Position numbers and translations under genes: made by a program. A stretch of 14,745 nt of DNA from JAAYEA01 sp012689325 (GTDB lineage Bacteria; Chloroflexota; Anaerolineae; JAAYEA01). The stretch lies in NCBI GenBank assembly GCA_036841525.1, contig DAITVZ010000090.1, positions 1 through 14,745 on the forward strand, written 5' to 3'. The notes under the pieces were generated by a model. That model searched no databases. It was not told the origin of the DNA and saw only the letters and a program-made list of their open reading frames with translations. Positions within the stretch are counted from its first letter, which is position 1. Each line of letters begins with the position of its first letter. This document shows positions 1-7,344 of the stretch, in pieces.

Positions 1-34
1 ACAGCCGGTCGCTCTACCGTTGAGCTACCGAGGA
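1..34 (-). tRNA. tRNA-Asn, 5' half only (cut by window edge)
   Basis: Read on the minus strand, this begins TCCTCGG (acceptor 5' strand), then a D-arm GCTC-AACGGTA-GAGC, an anticodon stem ACCGG, loop CT and the first two anticodon bases GT. The gene runs off the left edge. The D-arm and the CCGGCTGT segment match bacterial tRNA-Asn(GTT). GT alone would also fit Asp, Tyr or His anticodons, so identity rests on resemblance to the Asn consensus. A strong promoter lies just upstream (49-76). Confidence 0.85.
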
Positions 35-48
35 ACAACGTGGCCCAG

Positions 49-76
49 ATTATAGGCTTTTTCGTTGATTAGTCAA
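49..76 (-). promoter_or_regulatory. sigma-70-type promoter for tRNA-Asn
   Basis: On the minus strand: -35 TTGACT (76-71), a 16-base spacer, and a perfect -10 TATAAT (54-49). The tRNA 5' end lies 14 bases further on, leaving room for a short leader. The TGA inside the -35 box (75-73) is also the stop codon of the upstream flavodoxin-fold gene, so the tRNA promoter is built into the end of that gene. Confidence 0.85.
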
Positions 77-675
77 ATCGCCGCGTGGGGAGCGTCTGGC
101 AGCGTTCGGCCCAGCTCGTAGGCCTGTTGGAGGTATTCCGGGTGCGCCAGCACGTCATCCGGCCCATCCAGCCCGCGGAGGCAGAGCGTGGCTGCGGGCT
201 CCACGTCCAGCGACTCGAACCAGTAGCGGGCGACCATGATAGTGCCCTCGAAGAGGCGCTGCCCGTGCGAGGCGGCCGCGGCGATGACCGCGCCTTTGCG
301 GTGCGGCTTGTCCGGGTTGATGGGCTGCCGGAGCAGGTGCTTTTTCACCCAGAAGGCCTGGCAACGGTCGATCAGCAGCTTGGCTTGCGCGCTGACAGTA
401 TAGAACATCACTGGCGTGGCCAGCAAGAGGTAATCCGCCGCCGCCAGCTTGTCCGCGATCCAAACGAAATCGTCCTTGATCACGCAGCGACCGTCGCGCT
501 TGCAGCCATAGATCTCCAGGCAGGGCGAGATGTCCAAGTCGCGCAGCACGAGCCGGTCCACGCGCGTGGTCCACGTCTCCACGCCGCGCAGGCACTCGTC
601 CAGCAGCCGCGCCGTGTTCCCACGCCGCCGCGGGCTGCCATAGATGGCCACCACATACGGGGATTCTTCCGACAT
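73..675 (-). CDS. flavodoxin-fold / NADPH-dependent FMN reductase family protein
   Basis: This is a predicted FMN-binding oxidoreductase of the flavodoxin-like superfamily (about 200 residues, usual size for the family). Near the N-terminus is the phosphate-binding loop YGSPRRRGNT, followed by a cysteine-containing stretch (CLEIYGCKRDGRCVIKDD) of the kind seen in NAD(P)H-dependent FMN reductase and iron-sulfur-flavoprotein relatives, and the FMN-loop segment ATPVMFYTVSAQAK. The cysteines are not spaced as a clear CxxCxxC cluster, so an Fe-S cluster is not supported. Two in-frame ATGs exist at 681 and 675. The AAAGGAG at 689-683 is 1 base from the first and 7 bases from the second, so 675 is preferred (200 aa). 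It follows the ATC-hydrolase-family gene by 27 bases and is probably cotranscribed. Its partner and physiological substrate are unknown. Confidence 0.85.
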   Translation of the reverse strand: MSEESPYVVAIYGSPRRRGNTARLLDECLRGVETWTTRVDRLVLRDLDISPCLEIYGCKRDGRCVIKDDFVWIADKLAAADYLLLATPVMFYTVSAQAKLLIDRCQAFWVKKHLLRQPINPDKPHRKGAVIAAAASHGQRLFEGTIMVARYWFESLDVEPAATLCLRGLDGPDDVLAHPEYLQQAYELGRTLPDAPHAAI

Positions 676-702
676 CCTCATGCTCCTTTGCAGCGAGCGA
701 AC

Positions 703-1422
703 TCAGTCCGGCAGCCGGTCGAAATCGGCCTGGGCGTATTCGGCGACGATCCGCGCCGCCTCCGCGCCATAGGCCGCGGCGAACTCGGCCAGCGCCCGCT
801 CCATGGCCCGCTCTCCCGCCTCGCCCAGCTCCCGAACCGCCTGCCGGAGCAGCGCCTGGTAGAGGTGGCCGCAGTGGTACTCCCACGGCATGATGTTCCG
901 GCTGGCGAGGGCGGCCTTTTTCCGTTGCAGCGCGGCCTTCGCTTCGGGGGTGAGCCCGGCGCCGTGGTAAACGAACTCGCAAGGCTCGCCGCCGTTGGGT
1001 CGGGTGCGCCGGACCTCCAGCCGGAGCGCGGGGTTGAACCCCCGGGCCAAGGCCTCGTCGATCTCCAGGCAATAGAGCCGCCCGTAGGCCATCAGGTCGC
1101 GGTCCGCCCAGGCGGTGTGCCAGGGGCAGCGCTGAACCACCGAGCGCGCCGCGGGCCCCTCGGCCACCATCTCGCTGGACATCTCGGCTGCGCCCACGGC
1201 CCATTCGCCATAGGCCATATAGTTGAACATGTCCAGCGGGTCGCCGTTGGCCTGGGCGCGGAGGGCCATGCGCTTGCCGCGCTGGGCGCCATAGCGCCGC
1301 ACGGCCTGGCGGACGACCCCCTCGCCGCGGACGGGCGCGGCCTGGACGATCTCGCGGGCGGCGAGGGCAAAGAGCATGGCGTGGTGGGTGGCGGTGAGCT
1401 TGGGCGCGGGTGGGTCGGTCAT
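703..1422 (-). CDS. L-2-amino-thiazoline-4-carboxylic acid hydrolase family protein
   Basis: This 239-residue soluble protein resembles the ATC-hydrolase family, whose founding member opens the ring of L-2-amino-thiazoline-4-carboxylate on the way to cysteine in pseudomonads. The impression rests on the overall pattern: an N-terminal helical half with YGAQRGKRMALRAQANGD near residues 44-61, a central CPWHTAWAD segment, and a C-terminal half with MPWEYHCGHLYQALL. The last part resembles the conserved Cys/His region of the family. Many distant members do other, unknown chemistry, so the substrate is not established. AAGGAGG lies 9 bases before the ATG. A good promoter is at 1449-1477. It is the first gene of an operon with the flavodoxin-fold reductase, which suggests a linked redox/hydrolysis function (inference). 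Confidence 0.65.
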   Translation of the reverse strand: MTDPPAPKLTATHHAMLFALAAREIVQAAPVRGEGVVRQAVRRYGAQRGKRMALRAQANGDPLDMFNYMAYGEWAVGAAEMSSEMVAEGPAARSVVQRCPWHTAWADRDLMAYGRLYCLEIDEALARGFNPALRLEVRRTRPNGGEPCEFVYHGAGLTPEAKAALQRKKAALASRNIMPWEYHCGHLYQALLRQAVRELGEAGERAMERALAEFAAAYGAEAARIVAEYAQADFDRLPD

Positions 1423-1448
1423 GTTCGTTGGCCTCCTTGGACTGGATC

Positions 1449-1477
1449 AGTATAGCGAACTCGGCGCTCCTGGGCAA
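1449..1477 (-). promoter_or_regulatory. sigma-70-type promoter for the ATC-hydrolase-family operon
   Basis: On the minus strand: -35 TTGCCC (1477-1472), a 17-base spacer, and -10 TATACT (1454-1449). The start codon of the downstream gene is at 1422, giving a leader of roughly 20 bases that contains the ribosome-binding site. It lies in a 146-base divergent spacer shared with the plus-strand PH-domain gene. Confidence 0.65.
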
Positions 1478-1530
1478 AAGGCCGGGGCGAGCTACCACCA
1501 AAGGACGATGCGCGTTCGGGGGAAATCGGG

Positions 1531-1536
1531 TATACT
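1531..1536 (+). promoter_or_regulatory. possible -10 element of the PH-domain gene promoter
   Basis: TATACT lies 32 bases before the ATG at 1569. No convincing -35 hexamer sits 16-18 bases upstream and there is no TGn extension, so this is a partial match only. The minus-strand divergent promoter carries the same TATACT. Confidence 0.35.
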
Positions 1537-1568
1537 AGGGGTGAGACCCTGGATAAAGGAGGTATGTC

Positions 1569-2153
1569 ATGTCCGCGCCCAAGATCGTCTATCCCCATCC
1601 GCGCTACCTGACCAAGCTCTACATCTCCACCCTTGTCATCGCGGGGCTGTTCGTCTTGCCCTGGATCCTGCTCGGGCTGATCCCTGAACTGGGTTGGGCC
1701 TATGTATTGATCTTTGTCCTCGCCAACGCCCTGTGGATGGTTCCCACGTTTCTGCTGTTCCCGCTCTATTTCAAGTCCATCCACTACGAGATCGGCGAGA
1801 GCGAGCTTATCGCCCACCAGGGCATCTTGACCCAGTCGGTCAAGACTGTCCCCTACCGCACCATCACCGACCTGGAGGTGAAGCGCGGCCCGCTGGACCG
1901 CTGGCTCTTCAACCTGGGATCGCTGGAGGTCCAGACGGCGGGGCAGAGCGCCCAGGCCGGGGCGGAGGTGCGCCTGGTCGGGCTGGCCGACTGGAGCGCG
2001 CTGCGCGCCGAGATCGTGGAGCGGCTGCGGGCCTATCGCGCCAGCAGCGGCACCGGCGCCGAGGTCGAGGCAAAAGCTGGTGGCGATACCGAGCTGCTGC
2101 GCCAGATCCTGGCTGAGATCAAGGGCCTGCGCGAGGATGTGCGTGAGGAGTAG
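1569..2153 (+). CDS. bacterial PH-domain membrane protein (YdbS/YdbT-like, bPH2)
   Basis: This 194-residue protein has two predicted membrane helices (about residues 16-37 and 43-67) and then a bacterial PH domain (about 69-141). The typical core is present: YFKSIHYEIGESELIAHQGIL, then SVKTVPYRTITDLEVKRGPLDRWL and a GSLEVQT strand. The tail (about 142-194) is charged and probably helical or coiled. This layout is that of YdbS/YdbT-like proteins, which sit in the cytoplasmic membrane. Their molecular role is poorly known. The start is well supported: AAAGGAGG at 1555-1562 is 6 bases before the ATG. An overlapping out-of-frame ATG at 1564 is too close to the ribosome-binding site to compete. 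It lies 89 bases before the metallo-hydrolase gene, which may have its own promoter. Confidence 0.85.
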   Translation: MSAPKIVYPHPRYLTKLYISTLVIAGLFVLPWILLGLIPELGWAYVLIFVLANALWMVPTFLLFPLYFKSIHYEIGESELIAHQGILTQSVKTVPYRTITDLEVKRGPLDRWLFNLGSLEVQTAGQSAQAGAEVRLVGLADWSALRAEIVERLRAYRASSGTGAEVEAKAGGDTELLRQILAEIKGLREDVREE

Positions 2154-2156
2154 CAC

Positions 2157-2185
2157 TTGACACGGCGCCGATTTCCGTGTAGCCT
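2157..2185 (+). promoter_or_regulatory. promoter candidate for the MBL-hydrolase operon
   Basis: A perfect -35 TTGACA (2157-2162) lies 17 bases from a weak -10 TAGCCT (2180-2185), just after the stop codon of the PH-domain gene. It would give a leader of roughly 50 bases before the ATG at 2243. The -10 matches consensus at only three of six bases, so activity is uncertain. Confidence 0.5.
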
Positions 2186-2242
2186 ACAGCGCAAGTAGAC
2201 GAGCCTCCAGGCGCGCCTGGAGCGCAAGAGAGGAGCAACGCC

Positions 2243-2857
2243 ATGGCGACCTATTCCTGGCTAGGGCATGCCACCTTCAAGCTGAAAGGGGCCAAGATGG
2301 TCATCTACATCGACCCCTACCAGCTCAAGGGCGAGCCGGAGCCCGCCGACCTGATCTGCGTCACGCACGTGCATCACGACCACCTCTCCCTCAAGGATAT
2401 CGAAAAGCTGCTCAAGCCCGAGACGGTCATCGTGGCCACGCCCGATTGCCAGGGGCTGACGGGCCAGGTGATCGCGCTCAAGCCCGGCGAGAGCGCCCAA
2501 GTGGGCGAGGTGACGGTGGAGGCGGTGCCCGCCTATAACATCGGCAAGGCCTTCCACCCCCAGGCGAACGGCTGGGTCGGCTATATCGTCACGCTGGAGG
2601 GGACGCGCTATTACCACGCCGGCGATACCGACCTGATCCCCGAGATGAAGGGCTACGGGGCCGACGTGGCCTTTTTGCCGGTGGGCGGCAAGTACACCAT
2701 GACCGCGACCGAGGCAGCTCAGGCTGCCAACACCATCCGCCCCAAGGTTGCCATCCCCATGCACTGGGGCGCGATCATCGGCTCCGATAACGATGCCGCG
2801 ACCTTTCAGGCCCAATGCCAGGTCCCGGTGCAGATCCTGAAGCAGGAGAAAGGCTAA
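2243..2857 (+). CDS. MBL-fold metal-dependent hydrolase (UPF0173/UlaG-like)
   Basis: This 204-residue metallo-beta-lactamase-fold protein has the complete two-metal site. The HxHxDH motif is H42-V-H44-H45-D46-H47 (THVHHDH), followed by H125 in YYHAGDTD with D128, and H174 in IPMHWG. Length and the opening TYSWLGHATFKL match the UPF0173 group of metal-dependent hydrolases, which often have unknown physiological substrates. No signal peptide is visible, so it should be cytoplasmic. GAGGAG precedes the ATG by 7 bases. It is followed after 3 bases by the membrane-protein gene, and both probably share a transcript with the deaminase further down. Catalysis is well supported, but the substrate cannot be read from the sequence. 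Confidence 0.9.
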   Translation: MATYSWLGHATFKLKGAKMVIYIDPYQLKGEPEPADLICVTHVHHDHLSLKDIEKLLKPETVIVATPDCQGLTGQVIALKPGESAQVGEVTVEAVPAYNIGKAFHPQANGWVGYIVTLEGTRYYHAGDTDLIPEMKGYGADVAFLPVGGKYTMTATEAAQAANTIRPKVAIPMHWGAIIGSDNDAATFQAQCQVPVQILKQEKG

Positions 2858-2860
2858 TCC

Positions 2861-3484
2861 ATGAGCGACGGCGTGCTCGATAACCCCTGGTTGGTGTTCG
2901 GTTTTCTGTCCATTTTCCACCTCATCGGCGGGGCGGCCATTGGCCTGGGCTGGCGGCAGTGGGCGGCTGCCTGGCGCGCCAAGGGGCGTCGCACGCCGCC
3001 GTTCCTGTTCCTCTGGGGCGTGCTGTTGGGCTTGCTGCCCCTGCTCTTTGCCCTGGTCACGCGGGATCTGCGGGTGCTCGGCGGGCAAGGGGCCGTGCTG
3101 GTCGTCGGCTGGGCGCTGGCCTTTTGGCTGGCCCGCCCGCTGAGCGAGGCGGTGAGCCGCCGCTTTGTCTGGTTCATCGTCTTGGGCCTGATCCTGATGA
3201 TCGTCGGCTCCGTGCTGGCCGTGCTGGCCATGGACGCCACCCCGGAGGAGCTCTGGCAGCGGCTGGCCTTTGGCGGGCTCCTGTTCGCCATCGGCTCGCT
3301 GATCCTGGCGGCGGGGCTGGCCCAGTGGTTCCGGCCGAGGCCCAAACCAGCCCCGGCGCCCGAGCCCGCGCCGGCCGCACAAGTGCCCACGGCGGAGCCG
3401 ATCCCCGCCGCGGCGCCAGCAGCCAGCCTGCCCGTGGAGACGCCGGCGGCCGAGCCGCCTCCGCCCGCGGCGCCGGCCCCCTAG
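2861..3484 (+). CDS. polytopic membrane protein with Pro/Ala-rich tail, function unknown
   Basis: I do not recognise a family. The 207-residue protein has about five hydrophobic segments (roughly 10-30, 47-66, 74-91, 103-124, 134-153). After FRPRPKPAPAPEP it has a C-terminal tail of about 50 residues that is almost only Pro, Ala, Glu and Val. Such tails are usually disordered, either spanning a wall or acting as flexible linkers. No catalytic motif is visible. The ATG follows the stop of the MBL-hydrolase gene by 3 bases and uses a GGAGAAAGG ribosome-binding site inside that gene's end, which implies translational coupling. The tail lies in GC-rich low-complexity sequence, so its exact length may vary between strains. 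Confidence 0.75.
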   Translation: MSDGVLDNPWLVFGFLSIFHLIGGAAIGLGWRQWAAAWRAKGRRTPPFLFLWGVLLGLLPLLFALVTRDLRVLGGQGAVLVVGWALAFWLARPLSEAVSRRFVWFIVLGLILMIVGSVLAVLAMDATPEELWQRLAFGGLLFAIGSLILAAGLAQWFRPRPKPAPAPEPAPAAQVPTAEPIPAAAPAASLPVETPAAEPPPPAAPAP

Positions 3485-3500
3485 CGCGAGGTCGCTTGCG

Positions 3501-4883
3501 ATGGGTTCGCTGCTGATCCGGGACATCGCCTGTTTGGTCACGTTGGATAAGGAGCGGCGCCGTTTCGTCGACGGCGCCGTTCTGCTGCGGGATCACGTCA
3601 TCGCCGCCGTCGGGACCACCGCGGAGGTCGCGGCGCTGCCCGAGGCGATGGCGGCGGACCAGGTCATCTCGGGGCGCAACCTGCTGGTGATGCCTGGCCT
3701 GGTGAACACCCACCATCACCTGTACCAGACCCTCACCCGCGCGCTGCCCGAGGCGCAGGACGCCAAGCTGTTCAAGTGGCTGCGCACGCTCTACCCGATC
3801 TGGGGCGAGCTGACGGACGAGGCGGTGTACGTCAGCACCCTGGTGGGGCTGGCCGAGCTGATCCTTTCCGGCTGCACGACGACCACCGACCACCTCTACC
3901 TCTTTCCCAACGACGCCACGCTGGACCCCTCCATCCGCGCCGCCGGCGAGATCGGCATGCGCTTCCAGCCGTGCCGGGGAAGCATGTCGCTGGGCCGGTC
4001 CCAGGGCGGGCTGCCGCCGGATCATGTGGTCCAGGACCGGGATACCATCCTCGCCGATACCGAGCGGCTGATCAAGCGCTATCACGACCCCGCGCCCTAT
4101 GCCATGTGCCGCATCGTCGTCGCCCCGTGTTCGCCGTTTTCCGTCACGGAGGACTTGATGCGCGAGTCGGCGGCGCTGGCGCGGCGGCATGGCGCGCTGC
4201 TGCACACGCACCTGGCCGAGACGCTGGACGAGGAGGCCTTCTGCCTGGAGCGCTTTGGGCGGCGCCCCCTGGCCTATGCCGAGGCGCTGGATTGGGTGGG
4301 GCCGGACGTGTGGTACGCCCACGGCGTGCATTTCAATGACGCCGAGATCGCCCGGCTGGCCGAGACCGGGACCGGCGTGGCCCACTGTCCCGGCTCTAAC
4401 ATGCGGCTGGGCTCCGGCATCGCCCGCGTGGTCGAGATGCGCCGGGCGGGGGTGCGCGTGGGGCTGGCGGTGGACGGCAGCGCCTCCAACGACGCCTCGC
4501 ACCTGCTGGGCGAGGCCCGGCTGGCGCTGCTCTTGCAGCGCGTCGCCAAGGGGGCCGAGGCCATGAGCGTGGTCGAGGCGCTCGAGATGGCGACCTCGGG
4601 CGGCGCGGCGGTGCTGGGGCGCGACGATATCGGCGCGCTGGCCCCCGGCAAGGCGGCCGACCTCATCGGCATCCGGCTGGATCGTCTGGAATACGCGGGG
4701 GCCTGGCTGGACCCGCTGCCCGCCACCCTGCTCTGCGCGCCGGTGAACGTCGAGCTGTCGGTGATCCATGGCCGGGTCGTGGTGGAAGGGGGGGAGCTGG
4801 CCGGTCTGGACCTGCCGCCGCTGCTGGAGCGGCATCGCCGGATCAGCCGAGAGATGATCGAGCGAGCCCGCGCCCGAGCATAA
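3501..4883 (+). CDS. 8-oxoguanine deaminase-like amidohydrolase
   Basis: This 460-residue amidohydrolase-superfamily deaminase matches 8-oxoguanine deaminase and its AtzB/TrzN-like relatives. The metal and active-site residues are in order: H71 and H73 in PGLVNTHHHLYQ, H237 and E240 in HTHLAET, H274 in YAHGVHF, and D325 in VDGSASNDASHLL. The diagnostic stretches AHCPGSNMRLGSGIA (294-308) and DGSASNDAS (325-333) resemble bacterial 8-oxoguanine deaminases, which convert 8-oxoguanine to urate and ammonia. A related role in purine or triazine-type substrate deamination cannot be excluded. The N-terminal 60 and C-terminal about 70 residues form the usual small beta domain. GAGG lies about 10 bases before the ATG. 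It is the last gene of the plus-strand block and is closed by the terminator at 4884-4910. Confidence 0.85.
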   Translation: MGSLLIRDIACLVTLDKERRRFVDGAVLLRDHVIAAVGTTAEVAALPEAMAADQVISGRNLLVMPGLVNTHHHLYQTLTRALPEAQDAKLFKWLRTLYPIWGELTDEAVYVSTLVGLAELILSGCTTTTDHLYLFPNDATLDPSIRAAGEIGMRFQPCRGSMSLGRSQGGLPPDHVVQDRDTILADTERLIKRYHDPAPYAMCRIVVAPCSPFSVTEDLMRESAALARRHGALLHTHLAETLDEEAFCLERFGRRPLAYAEALDWVGPDVWYAHGVHFNDAEIARLAETGTGVAHCPGSNMRLGSGIARVVEMRRAGVRVGLAVDGSASNDASHLLGEARLALLLQRVAKGAEAMSVVEALEMATSGGAAVLGRDDIGALAPGKAADLIGIRLDRLEYAGAWLDPLPATLLCAPVNVELSVIHGRVVVEGGELAGLDLPPLLERHRRISREMIERARARA

Positions 4884-4910
4884 AAAAGCGCCCCCACTCG
4901 GGGGCGCTTT
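4884..4910. terminator. bidirectional intrinsic terminator between convergent genes
   Basis: An 11-bp stem (4885-4895 with 4900-4910, AAAGCGCCCCC paired to GGGGGCGCTTT) has a 4-base ACTC loop. On the minus strand it is followed by a run of T (from the A-run 4882-4887), so it is strongest for the cinA end of the long minus-strand operon. On the plus strand it ends the deaminase gene with a shorter T-tract. Confidence 0.9.
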
Positions 4911-4922
4911 CGATTTACAGGA

Positions 4923-6182
4923 TCAGGCTTGGCCGGGCACCAGGGGCAGGCCCAATAGGTGGCGCCGCAGGGTGTCCAGGGCGCGGACGGCGACCCAGGT
5001 CTGGGCCACCTCGTTCTGCCCGCCCATCTGATAGTCCCGCGTCGCCGAATCCGCCGCGGTGGACAGGCCGATGCAGGTGTAACCCGAGGACTGGCCATAG
5101 GGGCCCTCTTGCGCGCCGCTGCTGCCCAAGATGGCCATGCCGATATCAGCGCCATAGGTCTCGCGGGCGGCCTGGGCCACCGCCATGGCCTTGGCCGGGT
5201 CATGGATCGCCTCTTTGGCCATAGCCTCCGGCGGCAAGGCAAAGCTCCGCTGCAGCGCCTCGTTGCTGGGCGCGATCACCGAGCCTTTGATCAGGGTCGG
5301 ATCCTTGGCGGCCATGGCCAGTTGCTGGGCCACGCGCCCCAGCGTGTTGGTCTCCACCAGGGCCAGCGTGGCGCCCTGCTGGCGCAGCAACTCCATGACC
5401 ACGCCCTGCAGCGTCTCCTCGTCCACGCCATAGATCACGTCGCCCAGCAGGGCGCGCACCCGCTGTTCCATCCCCTCGATCAGGCGGCGCGCTTCCTCCT
5501 CGCTGGCCGCCTTGGCCGTGATGCGCACGTCGGTCTGGCCAGGGTGGGCGGCTAGCCCCACCGTGGGGTTGGACTCGGTCTCCAGGTCGCCGATGAGCTT
5601 GTCCACGTTGCTCTCGCCGATGGCGCAGGTGTGGATGTTGCGGATCAGGATCACATCGTGCAGGTGATACCTCTCGCGGAGGTAGGGCAGCACCCAGTTA
5701 TCCAGCAGGTACTTCATCTCGCGGGGCACGCCGGGGAGGACGATGATCACCTTCTGGCCCTCTTCCACGGCAAAGATTGGCGCGGTGCCCACGGGGTTCT
5801 CCACGCCGAGGGCGCCCTCGGGCATGTAGGCCTGGCGCATGTTGTTGTCGCTCATGGCGCGGCCCCAGCGCTCATAGTGGCGCTTGATGGAGGCCAGCAG
5901 CTCCTCGCTGAGCACCAGCTTGCGACCGGTGGCGCGGGCCACGGCGGGCCGCGTCACGTCGTCCACCGTCGGCCCCAGCCCGCCGCTGGTGATGACCACG
6001 TCGGAGCGGGCCAGCGCCTGTTGCAGCACCAGCGTCATGCGGTCCTCATTGTCGCCGACGGTGGTCTTGTAAAAGAGGTTCATCCCGATGGTGCGCAGCC
6101 GCTGGGCGATGTAGGCGGCGTTGGTGTCCACGATCTCGCCCAACAGCAACTCGGTCCCGGTCATGACGATCTCGGCGTTCAT
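4923..6182 (-). CDS. cinA: CinA family protein with altered NMN-deamidase domain
   Basis: This is a full-length two-domain CinA (419 aa). The N-terminal MoaB/MogA-like domain (about 1-165) is well conserved: MTGTELLLGEIVDTNAAYIA, TSGGLGPTVDD (65-75), NPVGTAPIF and LPGVPREM (149-156). In CinA this domain hydrolyses ADP-ribose or related nucleotides. The C-terminal domain (about 255-415) is the PncC-like NMN deamidase, which recycles nicotinamide mononucleotide from DNA ligation. Here it has lost the usual signatures. The AESCTGG nucleophile motif reads VETNTLG (276-282), with Thr at the Ser position, and TGIAGP reads LGSSGA (352-357). Deamidase activity is therefore doubtful. AAGGAAGG precedes the ATG. 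It is the last gene of the minus operon, 19 bases after the guanylyltransferase gene. Confidence 0.9.
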   Translation of the reverse strand: MNAEIVMTGTELLLGEIVDTNAAYIAQRLRTIGMNLFYKTTVGDNEDRMTLVLQQALARSDVVITSGGLGPTVDDVTRPAVARATGRKLVLSEELLASIKRHYERWGRAMSDNNMRQAYMPEGALGVENPVGTAPIFAVEEGQKVIIVLPGVPREMKYLLDNWVLPYLRERYHLHDVILIRNIHTCAIGESNVDKLIGDLETESNPTVGLAAHPGQTDVRITAKAASEEEARRLIEGMEQRVRALLGDVIYGVDEETLQGVVMELLRQQGATLALVETNTLGRVAQQLAMAAKDPTLIKGSVIAPSNEALQRSFALPPEAMAKEAIHDPAKAMAVAQAARETYGADIGMAILGSSGAQEGPYGQSSGYTCIGLSTAADSATRDYQMGGQNEVAQTWVAVRALDTLRRHLLGLPLVPGQA

Positions 6183-6201
6183 ACACCTTCCTTGCGGCGG
6201 G

Positions 6202-7278
6202 CTAGCAGAGGTCCTCGCGCCCCGTCGATTTGAGCTTGTCCACCAATAGCTTGACGTCCTGGGCGCGCTCCTTGGGACAGATCAGGATCGCGTCTCCGGT
6301 GTCCACCACGATCATGCCCTCCAGGCCGATGGTCGCCACGAGCCGGTGGGGGGCATAGACCAGGGTATCCTGGGTGTCCACGCCCAGGTGGCCGCCGCGG
6401 CCCCGGACCACGTTGCCCTGGGCGTCCGCCTCCAGGATATCGGCCAGGGCGTCCCAACTGCCCACGTCGCTCCAGCCGATGTCGGCGGGGATGACCACCA
6501 CGTCCTTGGCCTGCTCCATGATGCCCACGTCGATGGACTGGCTCTTGACCCCGGCCCAGACCCGCCGGATGGTGGCCGCTTCCTCCGGCGTGCCCAGCGC
6601 CGCCCGCATCTCGCGCAACTGGGCGGCGAGCTGCGGCTGGTGGAGCTCCATTTCGTCCATGATCCGCGAGAGCTTCCAGATAAAGATGCCGCTGTTCCAA
6701 TAATACTCGCCGGTCTCCAGGAAGCGCTGGGCCGCGGCCGCATCCGGCTTTTCCGTGAAGCGGCGCACGCGATAGACCTCTTGCCCATGCAGGCTCTGCA
6801 GGCGTTCGCCGCGCTGGATATAGCCGAAACAAGTCTCGGGGGTGGGGGGCGTGATGCCGACGGTGACCAGGTGGTCGTGCTGCGCGGCCTCCACGGCGGC
6901 CAGCAGGATCTCGCGGAAACGCTCCTCGTCCCGGATATAGGCGTCGGCGTGCAGGCTGACCATCACCTCGTCCGTGGCCGCCAGATGTTGCAGGTGGATG
7001 GCGGCCAGGCCGATGCAAGGGGCCGTCCCGCGGGCGGCTTGCTCCACGATGATATTCTCCGGGGGCAGGTCGGGCACCTGGGCGCGGATCGGCGCGGCGT
7101 ATTCGGGGCCGGTGGAGATAAAGATGCGCTCCAGGGGCAGCAGCGGCAGCACGCGCGAGATGGTCTTTTGCAGCATGGACTGGTCACCGACCAGGTCGAG
7201 GAGCTGCTTGGGGGTGGCGCGGCGGCTGCGCGGCCAGAGGCGCGTCCCCGTCCCTCCGGCTAGGATCACGACATACAT
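6202..7278 (-). CDS. manC: mannose-1-phosphate guanylyltransferase
   Basis: Predicted GDP-mannose pyrophosphorylase (mannose-1-phosphate + GTP to GDP-mannose + PPi), supplying GDP-mannose for glycans, exopolysaccharide or mannosylated compounds. The 358-residue length fits the short, single-domain form lacking the phosphomannose isomerase cupin domain. Signature motifs are the nucleotide-binding LAGGTGTRLWPRSR (6-19) with K24 in TPKQLL, the SLHADAYI segment (108-115, with the probable metal Asp at 112), FTEKP (174-178) and WNSGIFIW (194-201). GGGAGGAAACC precedes the ATG. It lies 66 bases after dprA and 19 bases before cinA on the same strand, with no terminator seen between, so the three are probably cotranscribed. 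Confidence 0.92.
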   Translation of the reverse strand: MYVVILAGGTGTRLWPRSRRATPKQLLDLVGDQSMLQKTISRVLPLLPLERIFISTGPEYAAPIRAQVPDLPPENIIVEQAARGTAPCIGLAAIHLQHLAATDEVMVSLHADAYIRDEERFREILLAAVEAAQHDHLVTVGITPPTPETCFGYIQRGERLQSLHGQEVYRVRRFTEKPDAAAAQRFLETGEYYWNSGIFIWKLSRIMDEMELHQPQLAAQLREMRAALGTPEEAATIRRVWAGVKSQSIDVGIMEQAKDVVVIPADIGWSDVGSWDALADILEADAQGNVVRGRGGHLGVDTQDTLVYAPHRLVATIGLEGMIVVDTGDAILICPKERAQDVKLLVDKLKSTGREDLC

Positions 7279-7344
7279 GATGGTTTCCTCCCGATCATCA
7301 TTGATATCTCACGGGGCCACGGCGACGTGGCGAGCGGCTTGGCG

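Noticed and set aside
85..1501. Long open frames on both strands overlapping the flavodoxin and ATC-hydrolase genes
   Set aside because: Their translations are Arg/Gly/Ala/His-rich, have no motifs and are shadows of the recognised minus-strand genes in high-GC sequence.
7279..7344. Terminator or promoter between dprA and the guanylyltransferase gene
   Set aside because: Only a 5-bp GCCAC/GTGGC stem without a T-run and no promoter-like boxes were found, so cotranscription is the simpler reading.
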